DNA of 64,000 bases from Mesostigma viride (Eukaryota > Streptophyta > Mesostigmatophyceae > Mesostigmatales > Mesostigmataceae). Position numbers and translations under genes: made by a program. This document shows, piece after piece, positions 44,162 through 54,928 of the stretch; position 1 is the first letter of the stretch, and every line of letters starts with the position of its first letter. The stretch covers positions 2,723,368 to 2,787,367 of the forward strand of contig RPFO01000130.1 of NCBI GenBank assembly GCA_009746045.1, in the 5' to 3' direction. Under the pieces are notes generated by a model that saw only the letters and a program-made list of their open reading frames with translations, was not told where the DNA came from and did not search any database.

Positions 44162-44983
44162 TTAAGGAACTGGAAAAGAAACAGATCTGCCACAGGGAAA
44201 ACCATTCCATGAGAAATGGATAAAAACCTATGGAAGTGGCATTACAGAGTACCACCAGATATTAGAAGCACACAAAATTAAATACATACATACAGGTTAA
44301 TTCTATGAGGTCTTCTCCAGGAATTAATCCCATCACCTCGGTTGAGCCTCCAGTACAATGACCTTCTGGCGGTGAGTTACATTAATCCCAGATACTAATC
44401 CCATAAAACCCAGTACATATTCAATATAGGTACAATAAATCTATGACAATTAAAATACCACTTGACAAAGTAAGGCGTATTACAATAGTTTGCCTGTCAT
44501 TCTCTCAACAGGGGTCTATTGGCGCCCGTCTTACGGCGCCCGTCTACTTGCCAGATGGTAAACTGCCACAGCAAACAAATGACAAAATGAAACACATAGG
44601 CAACAATTAAATCCTGCCCTGGGGAACTAGGGAAGTCTGAACAGGCAAACACCTGAACAGGCCAGCTTGTAGAAACATAATACCAGGGAATCGAACCCCG
44701 CCCTATAAACCCCAGAATAAAGGTTCCCAGACCATTGTGAGAAGTATGTACAAATATACATTTCTTTTTAAAATAGAATACATGGTCTGTAATGGACCTG
44801 TCAACCTTGTGTAGTCAACAGCATGAACCCCAGCCAAAACCTGGCTGTATCCTGATTAAAATCAGAGTGAGTGTACCATGGTCCATGAGCCTTAGTACAG
44901 ACTAAAATACAGGTATTATGCCAGTCACAATGCTGACACTACCACACAATCTGCTCTCCAATGCCCTATAACCATGCACCAGC

Positions 44984-47900
44984 TTAGACAGCTTGCTGAG
45001 ATGGGTCCATCAGAGACTGAAGAACCTTGTATTGCACTGCTGCCTTCTGCACTAGCTTGGTCAAAGCATCAGCAGGATTGTCAACCCCAGGGATATGCTC
45101 AATATTGGCCAAGGAGGACAACTCCTTAAGAAGGAGATAATCCAAGTCCCTACTTCTGGCCATCTGCCTGTGCACAAACTGCACCATCCCCATGGAGTCT
45201 GTTTTTAGAAGAGTGGTAACCTGAAGTGGCCAAGGAGTGTTAGAAGTCATCTGATGAAGCAACTCCTTCAGATAAAGGCTTGTGTGAATGCCTTCACAAA
45301 TAGCCCTGCATTCTGCCACATCACTGCTGACAGCCACCCGTTTGTGCAGGCGACTAAACCAGCTCACCAAACTCCCCAGGCCTTCCTGTCTGAGCACAAA
45401 GAGCCCTGCAGCCCTGCCCCTGACCTTGGAGACCTGCCTGCTGTCCATTGAGCTATCCACATACAGCTCCATGCAAATGGGTTGTGATAAATCCACTGCA
45501 GACAACAGAATGCCAGATGAAGCCCTGACCTGATCAGCCACCTTGGCAGACCCTAGCTCCACCAGCATGTCATCAGGCAACCTGGCTATGACCATAAGGT
45601 CTGGCCTGGAAATGCCTGCCACCCAAGCAACCATGCCCCTCACCATGGGACACAGTGCCTGTGTGATGGTTGGAGGAAGCTTGCTAATGAGGGTCTCTTG
45701 ATAATCATTGCCCCCCACCAGCAGCATACGCCACTCCCCCCTTCTTCACCAGTGTGGCCTCCATGCCCACAAACAGCAGAGGCTCATTCTCCACCTGCCA
45801 TTGCTCCCTACCCAGAGGAAACTTGGACTTAATGATGGAGATCAGCTCCTTAAGCCACGACGTGGGAGCTATCAGATGTAGGTCATCCCCGTGCAGCGAA
45901 GCATACACTGGCAGGCCTTCCCATTGCCCCAGAAACAGACAGGGGTCTACAGGAGAGACCTTCAAGTTGCAATGCTCCTTCAGGAAACGGTTGAGAGTCT
46001 CCCTCCAGATTATTGGACTTGACCTCAGGCCCTCCAGGCCCTTGAGGATTTTAAGGAACTCCGTGTGGATGTCCCTTTTCCATACAGCAGGCACCCTAAC
46101 ATAGAAAGGCGTCTTGCCCTCCCACTTTTCCTGTGCCACATCTGCATCCCCCCAGAAATGCCCTCTTGAAGTCTACCACCACTGAGCCATAGTCCAAGCC
46201 CTTGTTGAGAAGGCCTAGAAATACACACAGCAGCAGCCTCCAAGTGTCATGCAGCATGCCAGGGGTATACAACTCCTCAGCAGTGCACTCACCAGTACCC
46301 TTGAACTCATTCAGCACTGGCCTGACATGTGGTACCTTGACCCCGTCCACCTCCTTCATCTTGATGACAAACTTGAGCTTGAGTAGACGTCGTGCAGGAG
46401 GCAGGTCATTGACAGGTTCCACGCATTTCTTGGAGATCCAGTCCTCCCCAGATTTAATCAGACCCAGTGTGACCTGGGGACACATAATGGGAGAGGACAT
46501 GAGCTTCACCAGGCCTTGGTAGTTGATAGGGCTGTGTCCAGCAAGTGAGTGAGGACCAATGCCCAAACTGCTTGGATGACTAGCAGCTGGCAGTATGAGG
46601 TCATCAACCAAGGGCTCCTGCCCCTGGCACACTTGCACACGCTTAACCGACCTGGTTACTGCACGTGATAGGTGAGTGGTCCTGAAATTAATCAGTGGGA
46701 CCTGACCAGCCCCTTCCTTAGTCAGGAGAGAGGACGTGATCACTACCCCATCCTGGCATAGGAAATTCTGCCCCAGAAGAGCAGGTCCTTGATAGCCCTC
46801 CAAGACACAAAAAGCAGTGTCCTGTCCAAGGATAGGAATGAATACCTCACCCAGTACCTTCACGTGTACCCCGCCACTGAAGTCAGACACAAACTGATAG
46901 CTGGGTTCAGACATGCTGTACCCTGCTGCAGCCCTGGTCCCAATGATGGAAACCTGAGAATTAGTGTCTACCTCTAAGGCAGTGTCCAGCCCCAGATTGC
47001 CATGCCACCTGAGCTTGGCTACCTTGGGCTGCTTCTTGGCTCTTTGTAGAGCCCCAATCAATCCAGCCAAACTTGTCCCCCTGGGCTTGGTTAGTGCCTT
47101 GGGCTTGACAGTTGACTCCCCAGCTGTTGACCTTGCAGCCTGTTCAACAAGTACCTCTGCAACCTGGCCAGGGCTGACAGATTCCCCTGCAACAGATGTG
47201 GTCGTTGCGTCAGTGATGTCACTTGGGACCTGAAAATCCTGCAGATCCTGTGAGCCTTGTGCCTGACTGCCCTCATTCATCAGGTTAGGCTTGACATATG
47301 ACCAACTCAGCCGGTGCACATGCTTTGGTTCGTCCTCCATGCTGACCAAGCATGCGTGGCTAGCTTCATCAACCTGGGTAACCACCCCAGGACTCCAGCT
47401 ACCACGTTTGCCATAAAGGCTAGGTTCCTTCCAAGCTAGGACCTTCTGACCCACTTGTGGCTCCAGCATCTTCCAACCCCGGTCCTTCTCCCTCAGCTTG
47501 GCAAAGGTGACATGTGCAGCATGTTTCCAGCCCTCCAGCACATGTGGTGGGCACAGGCCATGATATAGACCCATTGGGCTGACAGCAACTCCATCATAGT
47601 AGAAGTTAACCCTGCTGTTCAGCTGCTGCTCCACGTTCCTCAGCCATGCACTCCTGACAAGTGCAGGTGCAGACAAGGGTACCCAGTCTTCAGAGATGAT
47701 CAATTTCTTGACCTCCTGGATTGCCCTCTCGATAGCACCCTGCTGCCCATGAGCCTCCCTAGGTGTAACCAGCAACTCAGGAAGGGTAGGATCACCCTTG
47801 AGATGCTGAAACTGCATGTCCACCTGGATCCTTGTGGTAGGAAACTTGGCTCTTACATTCTGCAGGGCAGCCAGCAAGTACCTGTTCTTCATAGAAGGTA

Positions 47901-48465
47901 AATGCTCTAGCACCTTGTATTTCGTGTACCTGTCCACGCACACCAACAGTTGCATGCCCCTGATGTGTTGGATATCACACTGCAGATCACCAATGCTCTG
48001 AGGTAGAGCTTTGGCATGTGATTTCCTGGGCTTGTTGGAGGACAACTGGCACTTACACCGTGAGGCAGCTTGCTGACACGCCTTAAGAAGGGGTGCCCTG
48101 CCCATACGGAAGGCAAAGTTGTTTGACAGAGAAGTGGCATGCCCAAACATGTTGTGGATTCGGGCACCCAACTCCTGGTACACAGAGGAAGCAGTCCCTG
48201 GCACAGTCAGGACTGTGCTGTCAGGTTGTCCAGCATCACCATGCTGACTTCCATCCTGTTCTGACTCAGAGCCTGAGTCACCCTGCTCATGCCCAACACC
48301 TGGACCGCCAGCAGGGACCACATGCATACCACCAGAGGCCTTCACACCCCTCTGTGGTTGTACATTGGTTTCTCTCAAAATGAGAGGTCCACCCTCGTGC
48401 CCAGCACGAGGATGCATAGGGTCAGACATACTTACAGCTGCATCAGCTGTCAAGGACGTCTTCAT
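44984..48465 (-). pseudogene. Pol region of copia-like copy 3 (IN, PR-like, RT, RNase H)
   Basis: Best preserved pol of the window. In the N-terminal reading (from MKTSLTADAA) H104, H109, C130 and C137/139 form an HHCC-like zinc site. D164, D216 and E246 fit the integrase triad, and residues ~310-392 look like an SH3-type tail. Residues ~490-580 resemble a retropepsin (LEVDT at 497-501, ALLGQNFL near 562). A copia-type RT (VDFKRAFL, LHGDDL) and RNase H (SSDVAECRAI, NPADALTK) follow. The protease-like part thus lies between integrase and RT. Fossil with few breaks. Confidence 0.8.
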
Positions 48466-48514
48466 AGGAACCTGTACCTCTCCAGGTGACCTGGGGCCAC
48501 CCTGAACCTGGAGA

Positions 48515-49712
48515 TCACCCTCTTGTTGCCCAGATATAAAATCTGCATTGGAGCACCTGGCCTCCCCCTGGGTGAATTAAGGTGTGTAGGGGTTGCCTCA
48601 GACAGTCACTGCTCCTTGTTGTCTTCTTGCTGACTGCCCTTTGAAGGCTGGCCTGCTGGGACTTGTTGTTGTTCTTCTTGTTGTTGTTGTTGTTATTCTT
48701 GTTGCTGCCCTGGCCCTGGGACTTCTTGAAGCTGGGACACTCCTTCTTGATGTGCCCCCACCCCTTGCACAGGTAGCATTGTATCTTTGACTTGCCCTGG
48801 CCTCCCCCCGTTGTCAGACGCGTTGCCCTGCTTGGGCTTACCACCCACCCGCCTGAACACCGACTTGGAGTGTGACCTCCTGTCAGAGTCGGGTGAATGA
48901 TCGCCCTTGCGCTTGTTATGGTTGCCCCTACGCCCTCCTTGGCTTCTGTCAGCCTCAGACGTCTTGGAGCCCCCTGGGTACGCCCACCTGCCTGGGTAGC
49001 CTTCACTGCTGGCACTCCACCCTCAAACAGCTCCTCTGCCTCGAGTGCTTGTTTGATTATGACCTTGTAGGCCTTGAGGGTTGAGTGTGGGGCACACATG
49101 ACCTTTAAAGAGCCACGTGTAGCCTTATCCAGCCCAGAAACCTTGAGCCAGTTGGTCAGGGCTATGTTATCAGCACATTAAACCGTGAGCCCTGCCCTCC
49201 TCAACCATTTTGCAATAGTTAAGGAAATTCTGGATCAGATCCCCTTGACCTCCCACCCTTGATACTTGTCTTGCCAATGGATGCCGACCTTCTTTCGCTG
49301 GTCTTCAGCAGCTCCTTCAGCTCAGCTACATACACTGCCCAGGCCTTGTTGGCCTTCTTACATTCCCTGGTTAGGTCCTTGATCTGATCAGTGCACTTGC
49401 CAAAAGTGCTGCTGCCTATCCAGATCTGATAGTAGTTGGTACCACCGTACAAACTAGGAAACCCTTCCAGCCCTTCACAAACTCTTCAGCCTGCTTAGGC
49501 TTAGAGTCTGATGTCACAGGTTGCAGCTGATTACAATTAAAATCCCTGAGTGGTAAGGTCAAACCATGAACAGCTTGTGCATTATTATTATTGTGATGAA
49601 TGTTGGTAATCTCTCCGGTAACCCCCACGTCATCTACGTGAGCGGTCCCACTACCAGCACCACCATTATTCCCACTGGCTGGGGCACCTTTGCTACGGCG
49701 CCCGTCTGCCAT
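48515..49712 (-). pseudogene. Gag region of copia-like copy 3
   Basis: Homologous to 11729-12843: MADGRRSKGAPASGN leader, YYQIWIGSSTFGKCTDQIKDL, CYLCKGWGHIKKEC zinc knuckle, Asn/Lys-rich tail. More damaged than in copy 1. Confidence 0.7.
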
Positions 49713-49873
49713 TCTGCACTACAAGCTATTCAAAAACACCTCAGCAAAGCAGCAGAAAAGTATGTACAAAATTGTCGCCACTGCCGCCTGCGCCGGTGTC
49801 GCCTCCGCCCCCGCGAATTGCCGCTGAAAATCGACAAAATGTCGACGAGTACTGGAAAAGAAAATTGGCCGAC

Positions 49874-50583
49874 CTAGTAGTCAAGGCCCCGGAAGTCACA
49901 GTACTCGTAGGTATACTCAGGATCCTCCATATCCGGCGTGTGTGCCGGACCTGCACCGGTATGTATTAAAACCGGTGTGCTCCCCGTCGCGTAAGTTGCG
50001 CGCGCCGACGCGCGACGAGGCGCAGAGGATGAGTAAAATGGATAACAATTCCCACCCTGCGGGAATCCACTCTCGCAGAGATGCGAGAAAAGCCACCAGG
50101 TTAATAAGAACCTGGCGTTCGCGACTGCGTACGCCGCGTGTGAGCAGCGACAGCAACGCGAGATCTTGAAATAAATTTGTCGACACCGCCGGCGCGCCCC
50201 CCGTGCGTAGCGATGCCCAGTTTTGTAAGTTTCTCTGGTAACCGGTGAGTGAAGAGATGGCGTTGTCCAGCTCCTCAATGGCAGTGGTGACTTCGTTCAC
50301 CGACCGCAAACCTCCCCGCACCTGGACCGTAAATGTCGATAAAATGTTGCGAATCTGGTCCAACGGCGTGCGGATAGCCGGCACCAGTGCTGGCAAATCG
50401 GGGTCCTCGGGGTTATCCCCGAGCAATGGAGCTGCGCGCTGCCGACGATGAAGTTCGTCGAGCGAGATCGTGACTTCGTCGAGCAATTGCTGCCACGACG
50501 GCGCAGTCGGTCTTGACGGAGGACCAGCCGGCGGAGCGGCTATTTCCTCATCGGGGAATCCGGAATTCTTCAGAATTTGGCAT
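49874..50583 (-). pseudogene. Extra 5' ORF region of copia-like copy 3
   Basis: Homologous to 13012-13730. It contains LLDEVTISLDELHRRQRAAPLLGDNPEDPDLPALVPAIR and NWASLRTGGAPAVSTNLFQDLALLSLLTRGVRSRERQVLI. Unrecognised, helical, leucine-rich. Broken. Confidence 0.5.
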
Positions 50584-50605
50584 CTTTTTAAGAGCGTGTA
50601 ATACG

Positions 50606-51222
50606 AGTTGTAAGAGTGAGAATGCCACGAATTCCGCCATGGTTCTTGCAGGAAGTTGCCTTTATTAATAACAAGGAAACACAGACGTAAGTCACGTCAC
50701 TTCCAAGACTGCACGCAGCACAGGCGACAGGGTCGCAGTGCCAAGAGAACGTGCACGCAAGAACTAGCGTCCCGGTGCGACCAAGTCACACATATAGGTT
50801 GTTAGGGACGCGTCCAAGTATTCAGCTGCACTGTCACAGCTGAACTGTCAATCAATTGATTACACAGACTCTGGCACGCCTTTGGCGCGCAGATCTATCA
50901 ATTGTCCATACGGCTAGTCCTGTGGACCTATCCGTACACTACTCAGCATCAATTGTCTCATAGGTCCTGGCGCGCTACAGCACGCCTACCTATCAATTGA
51001 CCATCAAGTCCTGTACAAGTCCTGTCAACGTCCTGCGGACTATCAAAGTGACACTTGTACATCCTGTGTCCGTACGCGCCCACAGTGGCGCGCCGGGTAC
51101 TGTCGGCACAGCCTAGGAAACGTCATAACTTTTACGTTCCTTAACCAAATGAGGCGTTCAAGGTGCCGTTGGAAAGAGCGTAACAATCTCTATCCATCTA
51201 ACGTAAATCCTTTACGTTAACT
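50606..51222 (-). repeat. 5' LTR of copia-like copy 3
   Basis: 617 bases, AGTTGTAAGAGTGAGA to ACGTTAACT, followed by the CATAT target duplication. Confidence 0.92.
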
Positions 51223-51242
51223 CATATTGATGCCTTTCGGCC

Positions 51243-51337
<95 letters not shown>

Positions 51338-51362
51338 CATGTGTGTGTGTGTGTGTGCGTGT
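51243..51362 (+). repeat. (GT)n microsatellite
   Basis: Two (GT)n tracts split by GACA, about 120 bases, close to the target site of copia-like copy 3. Confidence 0.95.
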
Positions 51363-51750
51363 GCGCCTGAGCAGTGACATGCCAGTTGCCCACTGCATAT
51401 AATAATATGCATGTGGTCGGGATATCTACCCTATAGTCCTTCCACAGTTTCGGATCGCCATGCGTCCAGGAATAGTTGTCTCCCGCCATGGTCTCAGATT
51501 CCACGCAGTTCTCGCATCTTGATCATGCAACTAGAGACAACCAACTCTTATACTATAGCCGCATCACCAACTCTGACATTCAAGTGAAGCGCACCCCCAC
51601 CTCAGGGCCCCGCGTCTTTCCTTGTGAATGTCAGTCGATCTTTCCTTCCACCCCTCCGGCCTTGCAATCCGCCTCAGCAGTCACTTTCCATGTCCTCCAT
51701 CAGGTACCGATCTTATATTAGTTTGGAAATTCCACACCATCCTGCACTAG
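51363..51750 (+). other. No gene recognised
   Basis: About 390 bases with short open frames only. Nothing identifiable. Confidence 0.4.
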
Positions 51751-52010
51751 TGAGGGCATTATACCGAGTGCGCGGCCAATCGAAAAGGGGCGGGCTGACT
51801 GCACACCAATGCGCGCGAAGCGACACTGCGAGCGAAGTGAGCGGAATGACTGCCAACCAATACGCGCGAAGCGCCAAGCGAGCGGCCGCTTCAGGCTGCG
51901 GCCTCCGTCTCCGGAGCGCAGCGAAGGAGCACGTCACGAGTCCTGTCCGGAGTGCAGTGAAGGAGCACTTACTCCGAACTACAGTGCGCGTTGGCCTGAA
52001 ACGTACGATA
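51751..52010 (+). repeat. Short GC-rich palindromic repeats (GCGAAGCG / GAGCGAAGTGAGC type)
   Basis: Units such as GCGCGAAGCGACACTGCGAG, AAGTGAGCGGAATGACTGCC, GCGCGAAGCGCCAAGCGAGC, GGAGCGCAGCGAAGGAGCAC and GGAGTGCAGTGAAGGAGCAC alternate. Translated they give CERSERND and ERSEGA-like peptides. Such repeats are common in organelle genomes of volvocalean green algae (general knowledge). An organelle-derived insert is possible but not shown. Confidence 0.5.
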
Positions 52011-52429
52011 GGGGCACCGCGAGCAGAGTAGCAGTGGGTAAGTGGGCGCCAGCCGCCAGGTGGCACGACGGGCAGGGCTAACCTTTGGGGCCGTTGCGGG
52101 CCAGGCCGCGGGGGGGGTGGCAGGCGGGACTGCAGCACTGCGGGCGCGGAGCCGGCGGTGGGCAAACGGGTGGCATTACTACCCGGCGGGCAAGCAGGCG
52201 GGTCTGCGGGCAACAACTCACCAGCGCACGGCCGGGGCCATGCAGCGGGCGAGGATCGACGGCAGGAGGGGCCGCGGGTGGCCGGACCCTGTGTTGGGCT
52301 AGGCAAAGCCAGCGGGTCGCTCTTGTGATTACTACTTCTGAATAGCGACACGCCTTTCGCATCGTGCACCTTCATGTCTTCATAGGCAACTTGTCTATTC
52401 AATGCAGGCAATCGATCTAAAGGATAACT
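52011..52429 (+). other. GC-rich stretch without a gene
   Basis: High GC, with GGCGGG-type runs at ~52110-52290. No supported ORF; the frames on both strands are low complexity. Confidence 0.4.
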
Positions 52430-52830
52430 TTTAGCTAGGCATGCTGTCCCGGGCGGTGGGGTTGGAGATTAGTGTCAAAACCGAGGCGATGGTGATTGGG
52501 GCTAGCAGTTGCCCGCCATGGCCGCGGCTGCTACACGGGACGGAGGTCATGTTAATTCCGTGATCGCTTCAAACTGCTGGGGAGAATGCTCCCTGACACC
52601 GCCGACGATGTGGACACCTGCATCGGCCTGGCCTGGGCCAGGCTCCGCTCGCTCAACACCTACTCAGTGGCACTGTAAGGACCTGGGCGAGGACCGCAAG
52701 CTATCTAGTGCTCTTCAAGGTCGATCCCGGTCTTCACGGTGCTCACCTACGGCGCTGAGGCATGGACGCTCACGGACAGGCTGGTCACCCGCGGAACGGC
52801 GCGGTTCACAGGATGCTCCGACAGGTCTTG
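52430..52830 (+). pseudogene. LINE reverse transcriptase fragment
   Basis: Plus-strand sequence reads LSRAVGLEISVKTEAMVIG, then MLPDTADDVDTCIGLAWARLRSLNTYS and VLTYGAEAWTLTDRL in shifting frames. These are homologous to EARAVGLEISPKTEALALG, LPDCEDDMTTRIGMAWAHLHDH and ILTYGAETWTLMQEL of the LINE at 31067-32238. A damaged internal fragment of the same LINE lineage, with frameshifts and stops; no tail seen. Confidence 0.7.
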
Positions 52831-52924
52831 AAATCCTGAATGTAGGGTTTTCCACGCATAGGTCATTAGAGTCTTTGTATCAGGGTATGCGTCACATTAA
52901 TTACGGATGAGATTAGGCAACGAA

Positions 52925-53345
52925 AAGGCGAACCGAGCCACGAGGTAGCCATGCATGGCTGACGGCGGAGCTCATAACTTTCACGTTCAGTTGGGCCCCA
53001 AATTTGGCTGTGAATATTACAATCGCTTCGTCTTTCTAAGACGCACACACTGATAAATTTTTCCGAAGCTATTACGCAATATATGACGAGCAAACGCTCA
53101 TCTACACAACGCAGCCTGGCGGCTGCGCTAAGCCCTGAAAATACGTCTGCAGCTCCGGCTCACAGGCAGCTTCGCCCTCCGGTCCGGAAGGCAGCGGTGA
53201 CACTAGTCGCGCACTGGTGGTTGCCCAGCCCCCCGCCGGGCTTGCCTCGCCATCTGCATCGCCTGAGCCCAAGCGCAGTCGCCCTGCCGAGCCGCACTGG
53301 GACGAGATCGCCTTTGACATCAACGCAGTGACCTGGCTAAGTTAG
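52925..53345 (+). mobile_element. 5' fragment of the ORF1-type retroposon
   Basis: GAGCCACGAGGTAGCCATG, then the family 5' UTR (GGCTGACGGCGGAGCTCATAACTTTCACG) and the ORF1 start at 53083 (MTSKRSSTQRSLAAALSPEN). The homology stops near 53340. The start and N-terminal part closely match 39035-39100, so this is the same subfamily, cut off downstream. Confidence 0.7.
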
Positions 53346-53529
53346 ATGAGATGCTTAGGCTGACACACGGATTTCCGGCCTGCGCGCCGCGTATTGCCTA
53401 GTAACCGCGGCTGAGCGGGACACCTCAGTACTGTACGGCAGCCCTACCAGCCATGAATGTACTCCAGCACGCAAAATGTACTTCGTACCGAAGTTTGTCT
53501 TTTTATGCTGAAAATTGTCATGCATGATG
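53346..53529 (+). other. Repeat-related flank of the 173-bp satellite
   Basis: 53420-53480 (CCTCAGTACTGTACGGCAGCC, then GAATGTACTCCAGCACGCAAAATGTACTT) is similar to the reverse complement of 61560-61640. A dispersed repeat edge of unknown type. Confidence 0.5.
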
Positions 53530-54310
53530 TTTGCAACCAAAATAGACCTCGTACAAAGTTTGGTATCGATCGGACGTCATCTTGGTGACATTTGCTAGCA
53601 ATAAAGGTACATTTTTGTCATTTTAAATTAAATTAAATAGTAATAAATAGGAAACAGTACTAAATCACGTCAAACCATCATGGATATTTGCAAGCAACCT
53701 AATTACCACTAGAATAGACCATGCACAAAGTTTGGGGTCAATCTGAACTCAAAATAGTGACGTTTGCTAGCATAAATACTTCATTTTTTGCCATTTTCAA
53801 GCATTTTGCTCAGTGTAAGCTACTAAACAATATCAAACTACGTCATAAAGCTATGAAATATTGGAAGCAACCTAAACACCACTAGATTAGACCATGGGCC
53901 AAGTTTGGGCTCAGTCTGACGTCAAAATAGTGACGTTTGCTAGCATAAATGGTGCATTTTTTGCCATTTTCAAGCATTTTGCTCAGTGTAAGCTACTAAA
54001 CAATATCAAACTATGTCAGAAAGCTATGAAATGTTGGAAGCAACCTAACACCCACTAGATTAGACCATGGGCCAAGTTTGGGCCCAGTTTGATCTCAAAA
54101 TAGTGACGTTTGCTAGCATAAATGGTGCAATTTTTGCCTTTTTCAAGCATTTTGGTAAGTATAGTTGCCTCAAACTATGTCAGAAAACTGTGAATTGTTG
54201 TAAATAACCTGTTTGCCACTACATTAGACCATCCTCAACTTGTAAGGTCAGGCATAGGTAAAGGTAGTGACATTTGCTAGCACTATATACAAGCATATTA
54301 TGCCTCTTTT
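53530..54310 (+). repeat. AT-rich satellite, ~173-bp monomer, about 4.5 copies
   Basis: The motif GACGTTTGCTAGCATAAA occurs at ~53587, 53759, 53932, 54105 and 54269, a spacing of 172, 173, 173 and 164. Each monomer also has ACATTAGACCATG / TAGACCATGGGCCAAGTTTGG and TTTTTTGCCATTTTCAAGCATTTTG. The inner copies are the most alike and the edges more diverged, the usual pattern of a tandem array. Confidence 0.9.
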
Positions 54311-54744
54311 CGCATATACACATTAAAAATAACAAGACATCATCATATCATGGCCTTAATACAAGGTGTGCAAATGCAAATCACACCAGATCGGATGACC
54401 AATGATGGGTGGCTGCATGCCATCACATCTACCAGGCTGCAGGGTGAGAGGCCACATCGCTACAAGACAGGAATCCTCGCAATTGCACAACACCGCTAGT
54501 ACACTGTGCACATACCCCAAGAGGATTTGGCTACAAGCCATAAAAGTTTGGCCATGCTAACACATTCTTCATCCAAGCAAAATGCAGCCTCTCCAAACTC
54601 AACTCATTGATTTAAATTCAGCTAGGCCAGGCGTGCATGCTCTACTTGCCGACAACCATGAGTAAACTTGTCTACCACTTCATTCCATGCGCCGGTAGAT
54701 GGCACCGTCTCATCTACCAGTCATCCCCGGCTCCCATTCCGCAT
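54311..54744 (+). other. No gene recognised
   Basis: About 430 bases between the satellite and the pyrimidine tract; no motif seen. Confidence 0.4.
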
Positions 54745-54885
54745 CCTCCTCTCCCTCTCCCTCTCCCTCTTCCTCCTCCCCTCCCCCTCCCATTCTCCCT
54801 CCCCCTCTCCCTCCTCCTCCCCCTCCTCCTCCCCCTCTTTCTCCCCCTCTTTCTCTCCCTCTTCCTCCTCCTCCCCGCCTTCACT
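54745..54885 (+). repeat. Polypyrimidine tract (CTCCCT/CTCCTC)
   Basis: About 140 bases of almost pure C/T on the plus strand. The minus strand encodes a glutamate-rich frame (EEEGEKEGEKEGEEEG) that overlaps the 3' end of the unknown gene to the right in a different frame. It might be a repeat tract or an acidic last exon of that gene. Confidence 0.7.
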
Positions 54886-54928
54886 GTCACTGTGCACAGC
54901 AGGGACGGCATCGTCTATGTGGGTGCCA

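Larger units (their letters stand above)
42755..51222 (-). mobile_element. Copia-like LTR retrotransposon fossil, copy 3 (full length)
   Basis: Two 617-base LTRs (42755-43371, 50606-51222) differ at about two positions. They are flanked by a 5-base target duplication CATAT (42750-42754 and 51223-51227). LTR ends are AGTT...AACT. The internal region on the minus strand has the same parts and order as copy 1: 5' ORF, Gag, integrase, retropepsin-like, RT, RNase H. Its 3' non-coding part is interrupted by a TTAA-flanked palindrome (43509-44161). It looks nearly whole apart from this insertion and a few coding breaks. Young by LTR similarity. Confidence 0.9.

Noticed and set aside
51212-51504. THTH and HTHT frames on the minus strand
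   Set aside because: Translations of the (GT)n microsatellite.
53530-54310. CRISPR-like array
   Set aside because: Repeats are whole 173-base monomers without unique spacers; the genome is eukaryotic.
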